64,000 nucleotides of DNA, taken from positions 96,557 through 160,556 of the forward strand of contig NZ_JOID01000013.1 in the NCBI RefSeq assembly GCF_000719865.1, read 5' to 3'. The translations under genes and the position numbers were made by a program. Each line of letters starts with the position of its first letter. Positions within the stretch are counted from its first letter, which is position 1. Under the pieces are notes generated by a model. The model was given only the letters and a program-made list of their open reading frames with translations. It ran no database searches and was not told the DNA's origin. This DNA is from Streptomyces albus subsp. albus (GTDB lineage Bacteria; Actinomycetota; Actinomycetes; Streptomycetales; Streptomycetaceae). Of the stretch, positions 42,041-50,366 are shown piece after piece.

Positions 42041-44089
42041 TCACCCGCCGAAGCCGGCGCGGGCGGCCCAGTCGGCGAGTTCTCGCTGCGCCTCCTCCCG
42101 CAGTTCCGGTGGCGCGGCCTCGGTGCCCTCGGCGATCAGCGCGAAGTGCAGCCGGCCGCCCGGCCCGCCGTCCTCGCCGGCCGTCCCGGGTGAGAGCAGC
42201 AGCCGCCGCGCGTCCGTGCCCCCGGCCTCGGGGGCGGTCGCGATCGGGTGGCGGGCCATGCGGCCGTCGGCGGCGTACGGGGGCGGCCCGGCGGCCGTCC
42301 CGAGGTCGGAGACGACGACGGTGCGCTCCGGGTCGAAGCCCTTGGGGAGGTGCAGTTCGGTGGGGGCCTCCTCCGCACCGCCGCCGGGCGCGTCCGAGCG
42401 CCACACCAGCATCCCGTAGCGGCCGGAACCGGTCAGCTCGGCGACGTGCGGCAGGCCGTCCGGGATCCGGTTCCAGGTCAGGGTGCGGTCCCCGTCGCGG
42501 GAGCGGTCCTCGTAGACGAAGGCGAGGGTGCGGCCGGACACGGCGGTCGGGTAGAGCCGGTCGAGCAGGCGTTCGTCCTGGCGGAGCACCGGCTCGCCGG
42601 ACGCGTCCAGTTCGACGGCGGAGAGGTCCTCGTCGTTCCAGGCGTCGCCCTCGGTGAGCACCTTGTCCGGGTTGCCGTTCATCAGTTCGCGGTGACGGCC
42701 GCTGTAGATGTCCCACTGCCACTGCTGGGCGGAGAGGACGGGGCCGGACTCGGCGGCCCGCCGCCACCAGTCGCGGCCGGCGAGGCGGGAGTCGAGCGCC
42801 TGGTACATCGCCTTGAGGACGGTGGGCGCCTTGTCCGCCGTGAGCCCGTTCAGCGGATGCCCGAACTCACTGACGACGGCGGGCACGCCGGTCGCCGCCG
42901 AGCGCTCGCGCACCTTTGCGAAGTCGCCGAGGTTCTGCCCGTCGCGCGCCTTGCCCGGCATGAGGAGGCCGGAGATGGCCCGCTGGTCGTAGAAGTGCGT
43001 GTTGAAGACGGAGCGGGGGCCGAGCCGCCCGGCGTCCAGGAAGCCGCCCTCCTCGTGCTGGAAGCCGATGTTGGAGTTCCAGAACATGTTCGGTTCGAGG
43101 AAGGCCGGCTTGTCCCGCCATCCCGCGGCGTCCATGCGGGCGCGGAAGCGCTCGTAGAACGGCGCCAGGGTGTCCCGCTCCCAGGACCGGCTGTCCTCGC
43201 CGTCCCGGTAGGTGCCGGCGTGGGGCTCGTTGTACGGGTCGAAGCCGGCGATCCCCGCGAACTGGCCCTCGGTGAGGTGCTCCTTGAGGTGCGCCATGGT
43301 CTTCTCGGCGGTGGCCAGGAAGGCGTCCTGGACGCCGAGGGGCCCCGCCTCCGTCTCCAGGACGCGGTTGTGCCAGAAGTCGCGGCTCGCGTCCAGGACG
43401 GCCTTGTTCTGGGTGATGTTCTGTCCCCAGTGGACGCAGATGCCGCAGAACTCCCGCGGATAGCCGCCGGCTTCGACGGCCCACCGGGGCGCGCCGTCCC
43501 CGGTGTACCAGCTGTCCCGGTGGAAGAGGTACCGCGAGTAGAGGTCCTGGTGGAAGTCCGGGTAGACGCGCAGGCCCGCGTCGAGGAAGGCGCCCATCTG
43601 TTCGGTGACGGCGGCCAGGTACGCCTCGTCGACCCGGCCGGGCTCGGGTTCCGCGTACGCCCAGGAGAGCAGGAAGCGGACCGTGTTGCCGCCGGTGAGG
43701 CCGCGCAGCGCCTCGGCGGAGGCGCGGGCGTCGGCGGTGCTCGCGAAGGGCAGGCCGCGGTTCTCGTGCAGCTTCGTCCCGCCGGAGACGTTGAAGCCGC
43801 GCAGGACGACCTCCCGGCCGTGCCCGTCGGTGAACCGGGTGCCCTCCGGCGTCACCTCGGCGGCGGCTCGGCCGTCGAACCAGAGGCCGCCGTCACCGGC
43901 CGCGCTCGCGCCGTCCGCGGCGGAGCCCCGCGCCCGCGCGACGGCGGCCTCGTCCGTCTCCGCGGCTCTCGCGGTCGTGTCCGGGCCGTGCAGCCCGGCC
44001 GTCATCAGGGCGCCGAGGACGATCGCCACCGCCCCGGCCCGCCGCCGTCCTCCGCCACCACGCCGCGTCCGCGCACCGCCGATCACCAT
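42041..44089 (-). CDS. Secreted glycoside hydrolase family 5, endoglycoceramidase-like
   Basis: The 682-residue protein has an arginine-rich N-terminus and hydrophobic segment (about residues 15-32) consistent with export. The GH5 TIM barrel spans about residues 80-480. E288 in GFDPYNEPHAGT is the acid/base and E408 in PAVVSEFGHPLNG is the nucleophile. DFHQDLYSRYLF and WGQNITQN are typical of the endoglycosylceramidase-like GH5 branch, which cleaves glycans from glycosphingolipids. The last 180 residues form an extra beta-rich domain. The ATG at 44087-44089 was chosen; a TTG 12 codons earlier is the alternative. Natural substrate is not established. Confidence 0.85.
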   Translation of the reverse strand: MVIGGARTRRGGGGRRRAGAVAIVLGALMTAGLHGPDTTARAAETDEAAVARARGSAADGASAAGDGGLWFDGRAAAEVTPEGTRFTDGHGREVVLRGFNVSGGTKLHENRGLPFASTADARASAEALRGLTGGNTVRFLLSWAYAEPEPGRVDEAYLAAVTEQMGAFLDAGLRVYPDFHQDLYSRYLFHRDSWYTGDGAPRWAVEAGGYPREFCGICVHWGQNITQNKAVLDASRDFWHNRVLETEAGPLGVQDAFLATAEKTMAHLKEHLTEGQFAGIAGFDPYNEPHAGTYRDGEDSRSWERDTLAPFYERFRARMDAAGWRDKPAFLEPNMFWNSNIGFQHEEGGFLDAGRLGPRSVFNTHFYDQRAISGLLMPGKARDGQNLGDFAKVRERSAATGVPAVVSEFGHPLNGLTADKAPTVLKAMYQALDSRLAGRDWWRRAAESGPVLSAQQWQWDIYSGRHRELMNGNPDKVLTEGDAWNDEDLSAVELDASGEPVLRQDERLLDRLYPTAVSGRTLAFVYEDRSRDGDRTLTWNRIPDGLPHVAELTGSGRYGMLVWRSDAPGGGAEEAPTELHLPKGFDPERTVVVSDLGTAAGPPPYAADGRMARHPIATAPEAGGTDARRLLLSPGTAGEDGGPGGRLHFALIAEGTEAAPPELREEAQRELADWAARAGFGG

Positions 44090-44185
44090 GGCCGATACGA
44101 TCAGGGGTTGCTGACGCCCTGTCAAGACTGCACAGCCAAGCGGGTTACCAACGGTTATGGCTGGTGACGACGGCCGGCAAGAGGC

Positions 44186-44948
44186 TCAGCCCGATGTGGC
44201 GTTCAGCTCCGCCCACACCCTGTGGTGGTCGGAGCACCTGGAGGTACCGGAGCCCGGGCACTGGTCGGCGGTGTCCTCGATCCGGCCACGACCGGTCGCC
44301 TTCGGGAAGGAGTCGCGGTGGGTGAAGACATAGTCGATCTTCCTGTCGGGGAGACCGGTGCGCGCCTGGGTCGTGCCCGACGGAGCGGCGTCCACGAATC
44401 CCTGACCAAGCACCGGCCGGAGGCCGGGATCGTCCGGCTGAAGGTTGAAGTCACCGGCCAGGACGACCGCTTCGCCGGCATCCACCGCCCTTTTTCGCCT
44501 CTGCGGCGAGGGGCGGGATCCGGTTGCCGTGTGCGCCTTCGACCACCTTGTCGTCCGTGTGCACCGAACAGACCCCGACCGGGCCACCGGAGGTCTCCCG
44601 GAGTTGGCGCAGGCAGACGTTCAACTGCGTCCCGGCCGGGGCCGCTTCCGCGGCGTCCCGGGAGAGGACCGCCTTGCCCACTCCCTTCCCGCCCGGTGCG
44701 GGCGGGACGTTCTGCGGAACATCGGGGCAGCGGGGGTCGCTCTTCTTGTCCGGCACGAATGCCGCACCGGCCATCGGGTGGGCGCGCTTGTCCAGTTCGG
44801 CCTTGAGTCGCTCGAACTGGGCGCCGCACACCTCCTGCACCGCCACGAACTGCGGCCGCTCCTCGGCGATCCTCTCGGCCAGCCGCCGCACGACCGTGAA
44901 GCCGTCCCGATTGAGCTCATCGCTCTCCGAGCGCACCGCACCGGCCAT
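44186..44948 (-). pseudogene. Endonuclease/exonuclease/phosphatase family gene, frameshifted and 5'-truncated
   Basis: Two overlapping minus-strand frames form one domain. The first (start ATG 44946-44948) reads MAGAVRSESDELNRDGF...FVAVQEVCGAQFERL, ending in EAKK. The second resumes at RAVDAGEAVVLAGDFNLQPDDP and continues through DYVFTHRD to DHHRVWAEL. GDFN, DYVF and SDHH are hallmarks of the family. The break lies at an A5 run near 44490-44495; removing one base would join the frames. An in-frame stop lies just upstream of the ATG, and the usual N-terminal TWN motif is missing. A sequencing error could explain the frameshift but not the missing 5' end. Confidence 0.75.
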
Positions 44949-44972
44949 TCCGCATCTCCACCGCTCACAGCG

Positions 44973-45686
44973 TCACGGCCGCAGACCGCTCCACGCCCAG
45001 TGGTACCGCTTGACGTCACTGCGCAGCAGCCCCGGGAAGCTCTGCACCCGCCGCCACTGACCGGTGGCGGAACCCACGCCGTCCCCCGGGGCGGCGAGCG
45101 CTTCGGCATGGGCCTGTTCGCTCGTCCACTCCGCGTAGTTGAGCACCCGGGTGCCGTCCGTGCTCAGGAAGAAGTTCGCGGAGATGCCGCCCGGGTGGGG
45201 CCGCGGGTCACTGTCCAGGGCGTCGAACACCGCGTCGACCCAGGCGCGCTGCCGTCCGCGGTCCGGACCGTCGAACTCGACGTCCACGATGACGACGCAG
45301 CCGGGCACGGCCTCAGGATCGCGGGACAACCGGCTGCGGTAGAGCTCGTACGGCGCGATGCCGACCCGTTCGATGCCGGGGACGGCGGCGTCGATCTCGT
45401 CGTTCCGCTCCCGCCGGTGGGTCCGGACGAAGGCGTGGTAGGCGGCCTCGTCCGTCCACTGCGAGTGGTGCAGCAGGGTGTCGCCGTCGGTGCCCGCGTA
45501 AACGTGGTAGGCGAGCAGGTCGCGGGCGGGCCAGGGGCGCTGCGCCCAGGTGGCGGCGATGGCCGCCACCGCGGCCCGCTGCCGCTCGGGGGTGCCGACC
45601 CGCCAGGTGCTGAAGAGGCGGGCGCCGGCGTCGGGGCGGGTGACGTCCGGCCGGCCGGGGGCGGGGGCGGGGTGTGCGGTGGTCAT
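44973..45686 (-). CDS. Antibiotic biosynthesis monooxygenase (ABM) domain protein
   Basis: The 237-residue protein contains two ferredoxin-like ABM domains (about residues 30-120 and 130-237, each with a strand-helix pattern such as WTDEAAYHAFVRTH and EWTSEQAHAEALAA). ABM proteins oxidise quinone-like or aromatic compounds without a cofactor, or act as isomerase-like dimers. The ATG at 45684-45686 is 6 bases after GGAGG. A SoxR-like operator lies about 84 bases upstream. As I remember it, an ABM-type gene (SCO1909) belongs to the S. coelicolor SoxR regulon, which fits. The gene ends 25 bases before the damaged endonuclease-type gene. Confidence 0.85.
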   Translation of the reverse strand: MTTAHPAPAPGRPDVTRPDAGARLFSTWRVGTPERQRAAVAAIAATWAQRPWPARDLLAYHVYAGTDGDTLLHHSQWTDEAAYHAFVRTHRRERNDEIDAAVPGIERVGIAPYELYRSRLSRDPEAVPGCVVIVDVEFDGPDRGRQRAWVDAVFDALDSDPRPHPGGISANFFLSTDGTRVLNYAEWTSEQAHAEALAAPGDGVGSATGQWRRVQSFPGLLRSDVKRYHWAWSGLRP

Positions 45687-45769
45687 GGGCATTCCTCCGT
45701 GGTGATCGCGGGGCGGGAGCCCGAACGCGGGGGACACGCCGTCCGTGCCCCGTCGATCACCAGCCTCGT

Positions 45770-45789
45770 ACCTCAACAGCACTTGAGGT
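45770..45789 (-). promoter_or_regulatory. SoxR-like operator in the ABM gene promoter
   Basis: ACCTCAA and TTGAGGT form a perfect 7-bp inverted repeat with a 6-base centre, exactly the CCTCAA-N6-TTGAGG layout of SoxR boxes. On the minus strand it lies between TTGACC (-35) and GAGGCT (-10), which are 19 bases apart, the long spacer expected of MerR/SoxR activated promoters. No soxR gene is in the window. Confidence 0.65.
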
Positions 45790-45810
45790 CAAGCGAGTTG
45801 GAGCGTGTCC

Positions 45811-45871
45811 GAGCCGCGGACCGTCCCCGCGCGGCTCACCCGGCACGGCCGCACCACCACCCCGGCCGTGC
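45811..45871 (-). terminator. Two hairpins after the ADP-ribosylglycohydrolase gene
   Basis: The first pairs 45811-45818 with 45830-45837; the second pairs 45843-45851 with 45863-45871. Both lie downstream of the stop at 45933 and upstream of the SoxR-like promoter, with which they do not overlap. Confidence 0.45.
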
Positions 45872-45932
45872 GGCCCCCCGTGCTCTCCAGCGGTTCGCCC
45901 CCTCGCCGGTCCACCGGCCGGGTCCCCGGGTC

Positions 45933-47078
45933 TCAGCCCCCGTCCGCCGGGTGGAACGCGGCCGCGAAGTCGTCCGCGAGCAGCGTGATGGCGGCACGCC
46001 CCTCGACCCGGTGCAGCCAGTCCTGCGGCAGCCGCAGGTCGCCGAGGTGGGCGCCGAGGAGGTTGCCGCAGATGGCGCCTGTGGAGTCGCTGTCGCCGGA
46101 GTGGTTGACGGAGAGCAGCAGAGCCTCGCGGACCGCCGCTCCGGAGGCCGTGGCGGGACCGCCGGCCCCGCTCCGGTCCGGGGTGTGGACCAGCACGCAG
46201 TACACGGCGATGGCCAGCGCCTCCTCCGCGATCCAGCCGCCGCCGAGCGTCTCCACCCGCTCCGGGCCCGGAGCGGCGCCCGAGCCGGAACCGGCCGCGA
46301 GGTCGAGCGCCGCGCCGAGAGCGGCGGTCGTCTCCTCGTGGCCCGGATAACCGGCCAGCAGACGCAGCGTCAGCAGCACGGCGGCCTCCGGGCTCTCGCC
46401 GTACAGCAGATGGTGGACGATCGCGGCCAGCGCGCCCGCCGCGTAGTAGCCGGTCGGATGGCCGTGGGTGATCTGGGCGCAGTGGGCCGCCAGTTCGAAG
46501 GCGGCGCGCGGTCCGGAACCGGTGAGGCCGAAGGGGGCGGAGCGCATCACCGTGCCGCAGCCCTTGGAGTCCGGGTTGACCGGGCCGTGTCCGCCGCGCA
46601 GCGCTTCGGCCGGGTCGGGGGCGTACGCCTGCTCGATGCCGGAGAGGCAGGCGTTGCCGGGCGCCCGCCGCGCGTACAGCCACCGCTCCTCGCGAAGTGT
46701 CCCGGTACGGTGCGGCCGCCCGTCCGCGGCCGGCGGCCCGTCGTGCTGCTGGGTGTCCAGCCAGCGCAGATAGGCATCGCGCACCAGCCGGGTTCCGTCG
46801 CTCCCGATGCCGCCCGCGGCGCCCCGCTCGCGGGCGCGCATCAGGCCCTCGGCCGTGAAGAGCGTCATCTGGGTGTCGTCGGTGACGGTGCCGGCCGGCG
46901 CGCCGCCGCCGTCGGCCACCATGCCCCGCAGGCCCTCCGGTCCGTGCGCGGCGCGGATGCGGCCGGTGGACAGGAACTCCACCGGGTTGCCCAGCGCGTC
47001 CCCGATCGCCCCGCCCAGCAGGCATCCGCGCAGACGGGCCCGTACCGCCACCGCCTCGTTCCAGGACCTGTCGTTCAT
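45933..47078 (-). CDS. ADP-ribosylglycohydrolase family protein
   Basis: This 381-residue all-helical protein should remove ADP-ribose from proteins, small molecules or nucleic acid. It shows the di-metal motifs GDALG near 26-30, TDDTQM (D67, D68) and NHSGDSDSTGAICGNLLGA near 323-341, which together coordinate the magnesium site as in DraG. The ATG at 47076-47078 starts the conserved N-terminal helix. The middle has a proline/glycine-rich loop (residues 265-305) that is likely strain-specific. No ADP-ribosyltransferase is close by. Confidence 0.9.
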   Translation of the reverse strand: MNDRSWNEAVAVRARLRGCLLGGAIGDALGNPVEFLSTGRIRAAHGPEGLRGMVADGGGAPAGTVTDDTQMTLFTAEGLMRARERGAAGGIGSDGTRLVRDAYLRWLDTQQHDGPPAADGRPHRTGTLREERWLYARRAPGNACLSGIEQAYAPDPAEALRGGHGPVNPDSKGCGTVMRSAPFGLTGSGPRAAFELAAHCAQITHGHPTGYYAAGALAAIVHHLLYGESPEAAVLLTLRLLAGYPGHEETTAALGAALDLAAGSGSGAAPGPERVETLGGGWIAEEALAIAVYCVLVHTPDRSGAGGPATASGAAVREALLLSVNHSGDSDSTGAICGNLLGAHLGDLRLPQDWLHRVEGRAAITLLADDFAAAFHPADGG

Positions 47079-47129
47079 GCCGCCCCCACCTGTGGTGTCA
47101 TCGCTCGAACGGACATCCTGCCAGGTGCA

Positions 47130-47152
47130 CCCGTCCCGTCGGCGGGAACGGG
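47130..47152 (-). terminator. Hairpin after the methyltransferase gene
   Basis: A CCCGTCCCG arm (47130-47138) pairs with CGGGAACGGG (47143-47152) with one bulged A and a 4-base loop. It lies 3 bases after the stop at 47155. Confidence 0.5.
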
Positions 47153-47154
47153 CC

Positions 47155-47961
47155 TCAGGCCGGTGCCTTGCGGGCGACGAGCTGGAAGATCCGCGCCAGG
47201 TGCGGATAGGGCGGACGGCCGGTCACCGCCAGCTCCAGCCGCTCCAGCGCCGCGTAGAACGCCGGATCGCGCTTGCGTTCGTCGTCCGCGATGACATCGC
47301 AGAAGCTGCGGATGCCGTAGTGGTGGATGTCCGAACAGCCGAGCGACTCCAGGACGGGGATCACGTCCTCGGCGGTGTGCAGGACCAACTCCGTGTCGAA
47401 CGTCCGGGTGTGGTCCCGGCGTACGTCCAGCGCGGCGAGCGCTGCGGCCGGGTCGAGTTCCCGGACGGCCAGGCTGAGCGGTCCGGAGTGCCGGTTGAAC
47501 GCCATCACGGAGAGCAGCCCGCCCGGCCGCAGCGGAGCGAGGGCCGCGCGCAGCACGCGTTCGACGTCCTCCCGGTACTGCAGCAGGTTGTGGCAGACGA
47601 CCAGATCGTGCACCGGCAGCGTCAGTTCCGCCGGAAGCCGCAGCACATCCGCCTCGACCGTGTCCACCAGCCCGGCGACGCCGGCCGCGGCGGCGCGTTC
47701 CCGGGCACGGGCGAGCATGGCCGGCGTGAAGTCGGCGATCGTGACATGACACCCGCGCAGGGCGAGGCGGATCGCGTCGCCGCCATCGGCCCCGGCCAGG
47801 TCGAGAACGCGCGGCCGGAGGTCCCCGGCGCCCGGCGGATCACCCGTGTGACGGGCGAGATTGGCCTCGGCGAGGGCGTAGCGCAGCCGGCCTCCGGGGC
47901 TCTCCTGCCACCGCTGCCACGCCTCCATCGCCGCGTCGAACTTCCCCGCGGATACGGACAT
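47155..47961 (-). CDS. Class I SAM-dependent methyltransferase
   Basis: The 268-residue protein has a Rossmann-like core: motif I is VLDLAGADGGDAIRLAL (about residues 52-68), followed by ADFTPAMLARARER and HDLVVCHNLLQY. The glycine-rich loop AGADGG is a variant of the usual GxGxG. The overall layout resembles the SmtA/CmoM branch, though the substrate is unknown. The ATG at 47959-47961 follows a GGGGG ribosome-binding site. It is divergent from the cupin gene. Confidence 0.85.
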   Translation of the reverse strand: MSVSAGKFDAAMEAWQRWQESPGGRLRYALAEANLARHTGDPPGAGDLRPRVLDLAGADGGDAIRLALRGCHVTIADFTPAMLARARERAAAAGVAGLVDTVEADVLRLPAELTLPVHDLVVCHNLLQYREDVERVLRAALAPLRPGGLLSVMAFNRHSGPLSLAVRELDPAAALAALDVRRDHTRTFDTELVLHTAEDVIPVLESLGCSDIHHYGIRSFCDVIADDERKRDPAFYAALERLELAVTGRPPYPHLARIFQLVARKAPA

Positions 47962-48031
47962 CCCCCGACCGTAGCCGACACCGGACGGCCGGTCTGCCCC
48001 GTTCCCCGTCCCCGGTGCGAGACTGGCGGCC

Positions 48032-48364
48032 ATGCAGAAGCTCTCTCTCGACGCACAGGCCCGTGAACACCTGGCGCGCGCCGCCAACTCCTCCACCGGA
48101 CGCAGCGCCGACACCCTCTACGGGGGTCACGAACACACTCTTCGGCAGACCCTTCTCGCGCTGACGGCCGGCAACTCCCTCTCGGAGCACGAGAACCCCG
48201 GCGAGGCCACCCTTCAAGTGCTCCGCGGCCGGGTGCGGCTGCACAGCGGCGGCGAACACTGGGACGGGCGCGACGGTGACCTGCTCATCATCCCGCCGGC
48301 CCGGCACAGTCTGGAGGCCCTGGAGGACTCGGCGGTCCTGCTGACCGTCGCCAAGTCCGGCTGA
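48032..48364 (+). CDS. Small cupin-domain protein
   Basis: The 110-residue protein is a single cupin barrel: TLLALTAGNSLSEHENPGEATLQVLRGRVRL provides the first motif, with only one clear histidine, and DGRDGDLLIIPPARHSLEALED the second. Metal binding may be partial. Stand-alone cupins often have lyase, isomerase or sensing roles that cannot be told from sequence. The ATG at 48032 follows a weak GGCGGCC stretch. The next gene starts 7 bases past the stop. Confidence 0.85.
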   Translation: MQKLSLDAQAREHLARAANSSTGRSADTLYGGHEHTLRQTLLALTAGNSLSEHENPGEATLQVLRGRVRLHSGGEHWDGRDGDLLIIPPARHSLEALEDSAVLLTVAKSG

Positions 48365-48370
48365 CCGCCC

Positions 48371-48943
48371 GTGAGCACCCCGGCGCCCCTGCTGACGTTC
48401 GGTCACGGCACCGCCGGACGGGAACGTCTGACCGCATTGCTGCGCGACGCCGGGGTGACGGCCGTCGTGGACGTCCGCACGGCGCCCGGCAGCCGCCGCA
48501 ACCCGGACGTCGCCCGGGACGCCCTCGCCGGGTGGCTGCCGGACGACGCGGGCATCGGCTACCGCTGGGAGCAGCGGCTCGGCGGCTTCCGCCGGGCCGC
48601 GCCCGACTCCCCCGACACCTTCTGGCGGAACGCCTCCTTCCGCGGATACGCGGGCCACACCCGCGACCCGGGCTTCCTCGCCGCCATGGACGAACTGCTG
48701 CGCGAGGCGGCAGCCGCCCGCACGGCCGTGATGTGCAGCGAATCGGTGTGGTGGCGCTGCCACCGGCGGCTGATCGCCGACTTCGCCGTCCTGGCGCGCG
48801 GTGTCCCCGTACTGCACCTCGCCCACGACGGCCGCCTCACCGCACACCCGCCCACCCCGGGGGCACGCCTGCGCGAGGACGGCCTCCTCGTCTACGACCA
48901 CCCCGCGTCCGCCGGCACGGCGAGCGACGGCAACGGACGGTGA
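48371..48943 (+). CDS. DUF488 family protein
   Basis: This 190-residue protein has the DUF488 start (LLTFGHGTAGRERLTALL), DVRTAPGSRRNPDV near residues 35-48, and the cysteine/arginine motif MCSESVWWRCHRRLIAD near 117-133, which looks like a nucleotide or nucleic-acid-binding site and is conserved in the family. Biochemical function is unknown. The GTG at 48371 is 7 bases after the cupin stop, so the two genes are probably cotranscribed. Confidence 0.85.
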   Translation: MSTPAPLLTFGHGTAGRERLTALLRDAGVTAVVDVRTAPGSRRNPDVARDALAGWLPDDAGIGYRWEQRLGGFRRAAPDSPDTFWRNASFRGYAGHTRDPGFLAAMDELLREAAAARTAVMCSESVWWRCHRRLIADFAVLARGVPVLHLAHDGRLTAHPPTPGARLREDGLLVYDHPASAGTASDGNGR

Positions 48944-49034
48944 CGCCACCGGCGGGAGCCGGCTCCGCCCCGGTGCCCCTCGCCGGGCTGCCCCTCCGCC
49001 CCTGCCGGGGCACGCGGGTTCAGCCCGGCATCCG

Positions 49035-49055
49035 GGGTCACGGGTCACGGGTCAC
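49035..49055. repeat. 7-bp tandem repeat (GGGTCAC x3)
   Basis: Three exact copies lie in the gap between the convergent DUF488 and TPR genes. A short GCCCC/GGGGC hairpin is at 48998-49011. No gene is seen in the gap. Confidence 0.6.
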
Positions 49056-49144
49056 GGGAGCGCCGGGCCGGGTGACGGCAGGAACGTCACGGACTGCCGG
49101 ACCGGGAGAGACGCGACCGGAGGAACGACGGCCGGGCCGGTTTC

Positions 49145-49537
49145 TCAGTCCCGCGCCGGGCCGAAGACGCCGCCGTCACCGCCGAAGCCCGCGGCCGCCA
49201 GGTAGTCCGGCCTGGGGTCGAGGGCCGCCGCGAGCCGGAAGTGACGGGTGGCCTCGGCCGGGCGGTCGGCGCGCTGAAGGGTGCGGGCCAGGGCGAAATG
49301 GGCGAAGGCGTTGTCCGGTTCGCGCTCCAGGACGACCTGGAACTCCAGCTCGGCCGGGCGGAGCTGCGCCGCGTGGAAGAAGGCACGGGCGCGCAGCAGC
49401 CGGGCCGCGGTGTTCTCCGGGTGGGCCGTGACGACGGCGTCCAGCAGCTTGACGGCGCCCAACGGGTCGCGGGCGGCCAGCAGCTGCTCGGCGGCGCGGT
49501 ACTGGATGACGGTGTTCTCGGGGGTGCGCGCGGTCAC
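49145..49537 (-). CDS. Tetratricopeptide repeat protein
   Basis: The 130-residue protein consists almost entirely of three TPR helix pairs (AAEQLLAARDPLGAVKLLDAVVTAHPEN, AARLLRARAFFHAAQLRPAELEFQVVLEREPDN and AFAHFALARTLQRADRPAEATRHFRLAAALDPR), followed by a short glycine-rich end. It probably mediates protein-protein contacts. The GTG start has a strong GGAAGGAGAA site. Partners are unknown. Confidence 0.88.
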   Translation of the reverse strand: MTARTPENTVIQYRAAEQLLAARDPLGAVKLLDAVVTAHPENTAARLLRARAFFHAAQLRPAELEFQVVLEREPDNAFAHFALARTLQRADRPAEATRHFRLAAALDPRPDYLAAAGFGGDGGVFGPARD

Positions 49538-49653
49538 GGGCTTCTCCTTCCCGGAGCGGGCGGCGGCACGGCGGCCGCGGCGAGCTCCGTACGGTCTCGC
49601 ACAACACCGGTCCGGCGGCGGTCATTCCCGTGCCGGAGCGGCGGCGACCCCTC

Positions 49654-49670
49654 GCCGGCCATCCGCCGGC
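49654..49670 (-). terminator. Hairpin after coaE
   Basis: GCCGGC arms at 49654-49659 and 49665-49670 with a 5-base loop lie 15 bases after the coaE stop. Confidence 0.45.
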
Positions 49671-49684
49671 CCCGGGCGTACCGC

Positions 49685-50302
49685 TCAGGGGGCGGCCGCG
49701 CGCGTGGCCCGCTCGCGCCGCTGGAGCTCCTCCCACACCGCCCTGACCTGGGGTTCCAGTGCCTCGATCGGGCCGTCGTTGTCGATGACCACATCGGCGA
49801 CAGCCCTGCGCCGCTCACGGGTGGCCTGCGCGGCCATCCGGGACCGCGCCTCCTCCTCCGACATGCCGCGCCGCCGCACGAGCCGGTCGAGCTGGGTTTC
49901 CGGGGCGGCGTCGACCACGACGACCAGGTCGTAGAGCGGGGCGAGGCCGTTCTCCGCGAGCAGCGGGACGTCGTGGACCACGACGGCGTCCTCGCCCGCG
50001 GACGACTCCAGCTCGGCGGAGCGGGCACCGACCAGCGGGTGCACGATCGCGTTGAGCGCCTTCAGGCGCTCCGGGTCGGCGAAGACGATGCCGCCGAGTT
50101 TCGGCCGGTCCAGGCCGCCGCCCTCCGTCAGGATCTCCGGGCCGAACTCCGCGACGACCGCCGCCAGTCCGGGGGTTCCGGGCTCGACGACCTCCCGTGC
50201 GATCTTGTCGGCGTCCACGATCACCGCGCCGTAGGAGGCGAGGAGCCGGGACACCTCGCTCTTGCCGGCGCCGATACCGCCCGTGAGACCCACCTTCAGC
50301 AT
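49685..50302 (-). CDS. coaE: Dephospho-CoA kinase
   Basis: This 205-residue enzyme phosphorylates dephospho-CoA in the last step of coenzyme A synthesis. Walker A is GGIGAGKS at residues 8-15, ADKIARE follows at about 31-37, and [11 protein letters not shown] contains the substrate-binding region. Length matches single-domain bacterial CoaE. The start ATG at 50300-50302 precedes by 64 bases the stop of the PAC2 gene, so they may share a transcript. Confidence 0.95.
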   Translation of the reverse strand: MLKVGLTGGIGAGKSEVSRLLASYGAVIVDADKIAREVVEPGTPGLAAVVAEFGPEILTEGGGLDRPKLGGIVFADPERLKALNAIVHPLVGARSAELESSAGEDAVVVHDVPLLAENGLAPLYDLVVVVDAAPETQLDRLVRRRGMSEEEARSRMAAQATRERRRAVADVVIDNDGPIEALEPQVRAVWEELQRRERATRAAAP

Positions 50303-50366
50303 GAGGTCAGCCTACCGGGCGGTATGGAGCGCGGACGCGGGCCTCCGGTGACGGCGGCGACGGAGG

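Noticed and set aside
44480..44500. Programmed frameshift at the A5 run in the endonuclease-type gene
   Set aside because: Joining the frames needs a +1 shift, not the -1 of the classic slippery heptamer, and there is no downstream structure. A missing N-terminus also points to decay or error.
48944..49144. GGGTCAC repeats as a regulatory array
   Set aside because: Only three short copies in a convergent gap; more likely a small tandem repeat without function.
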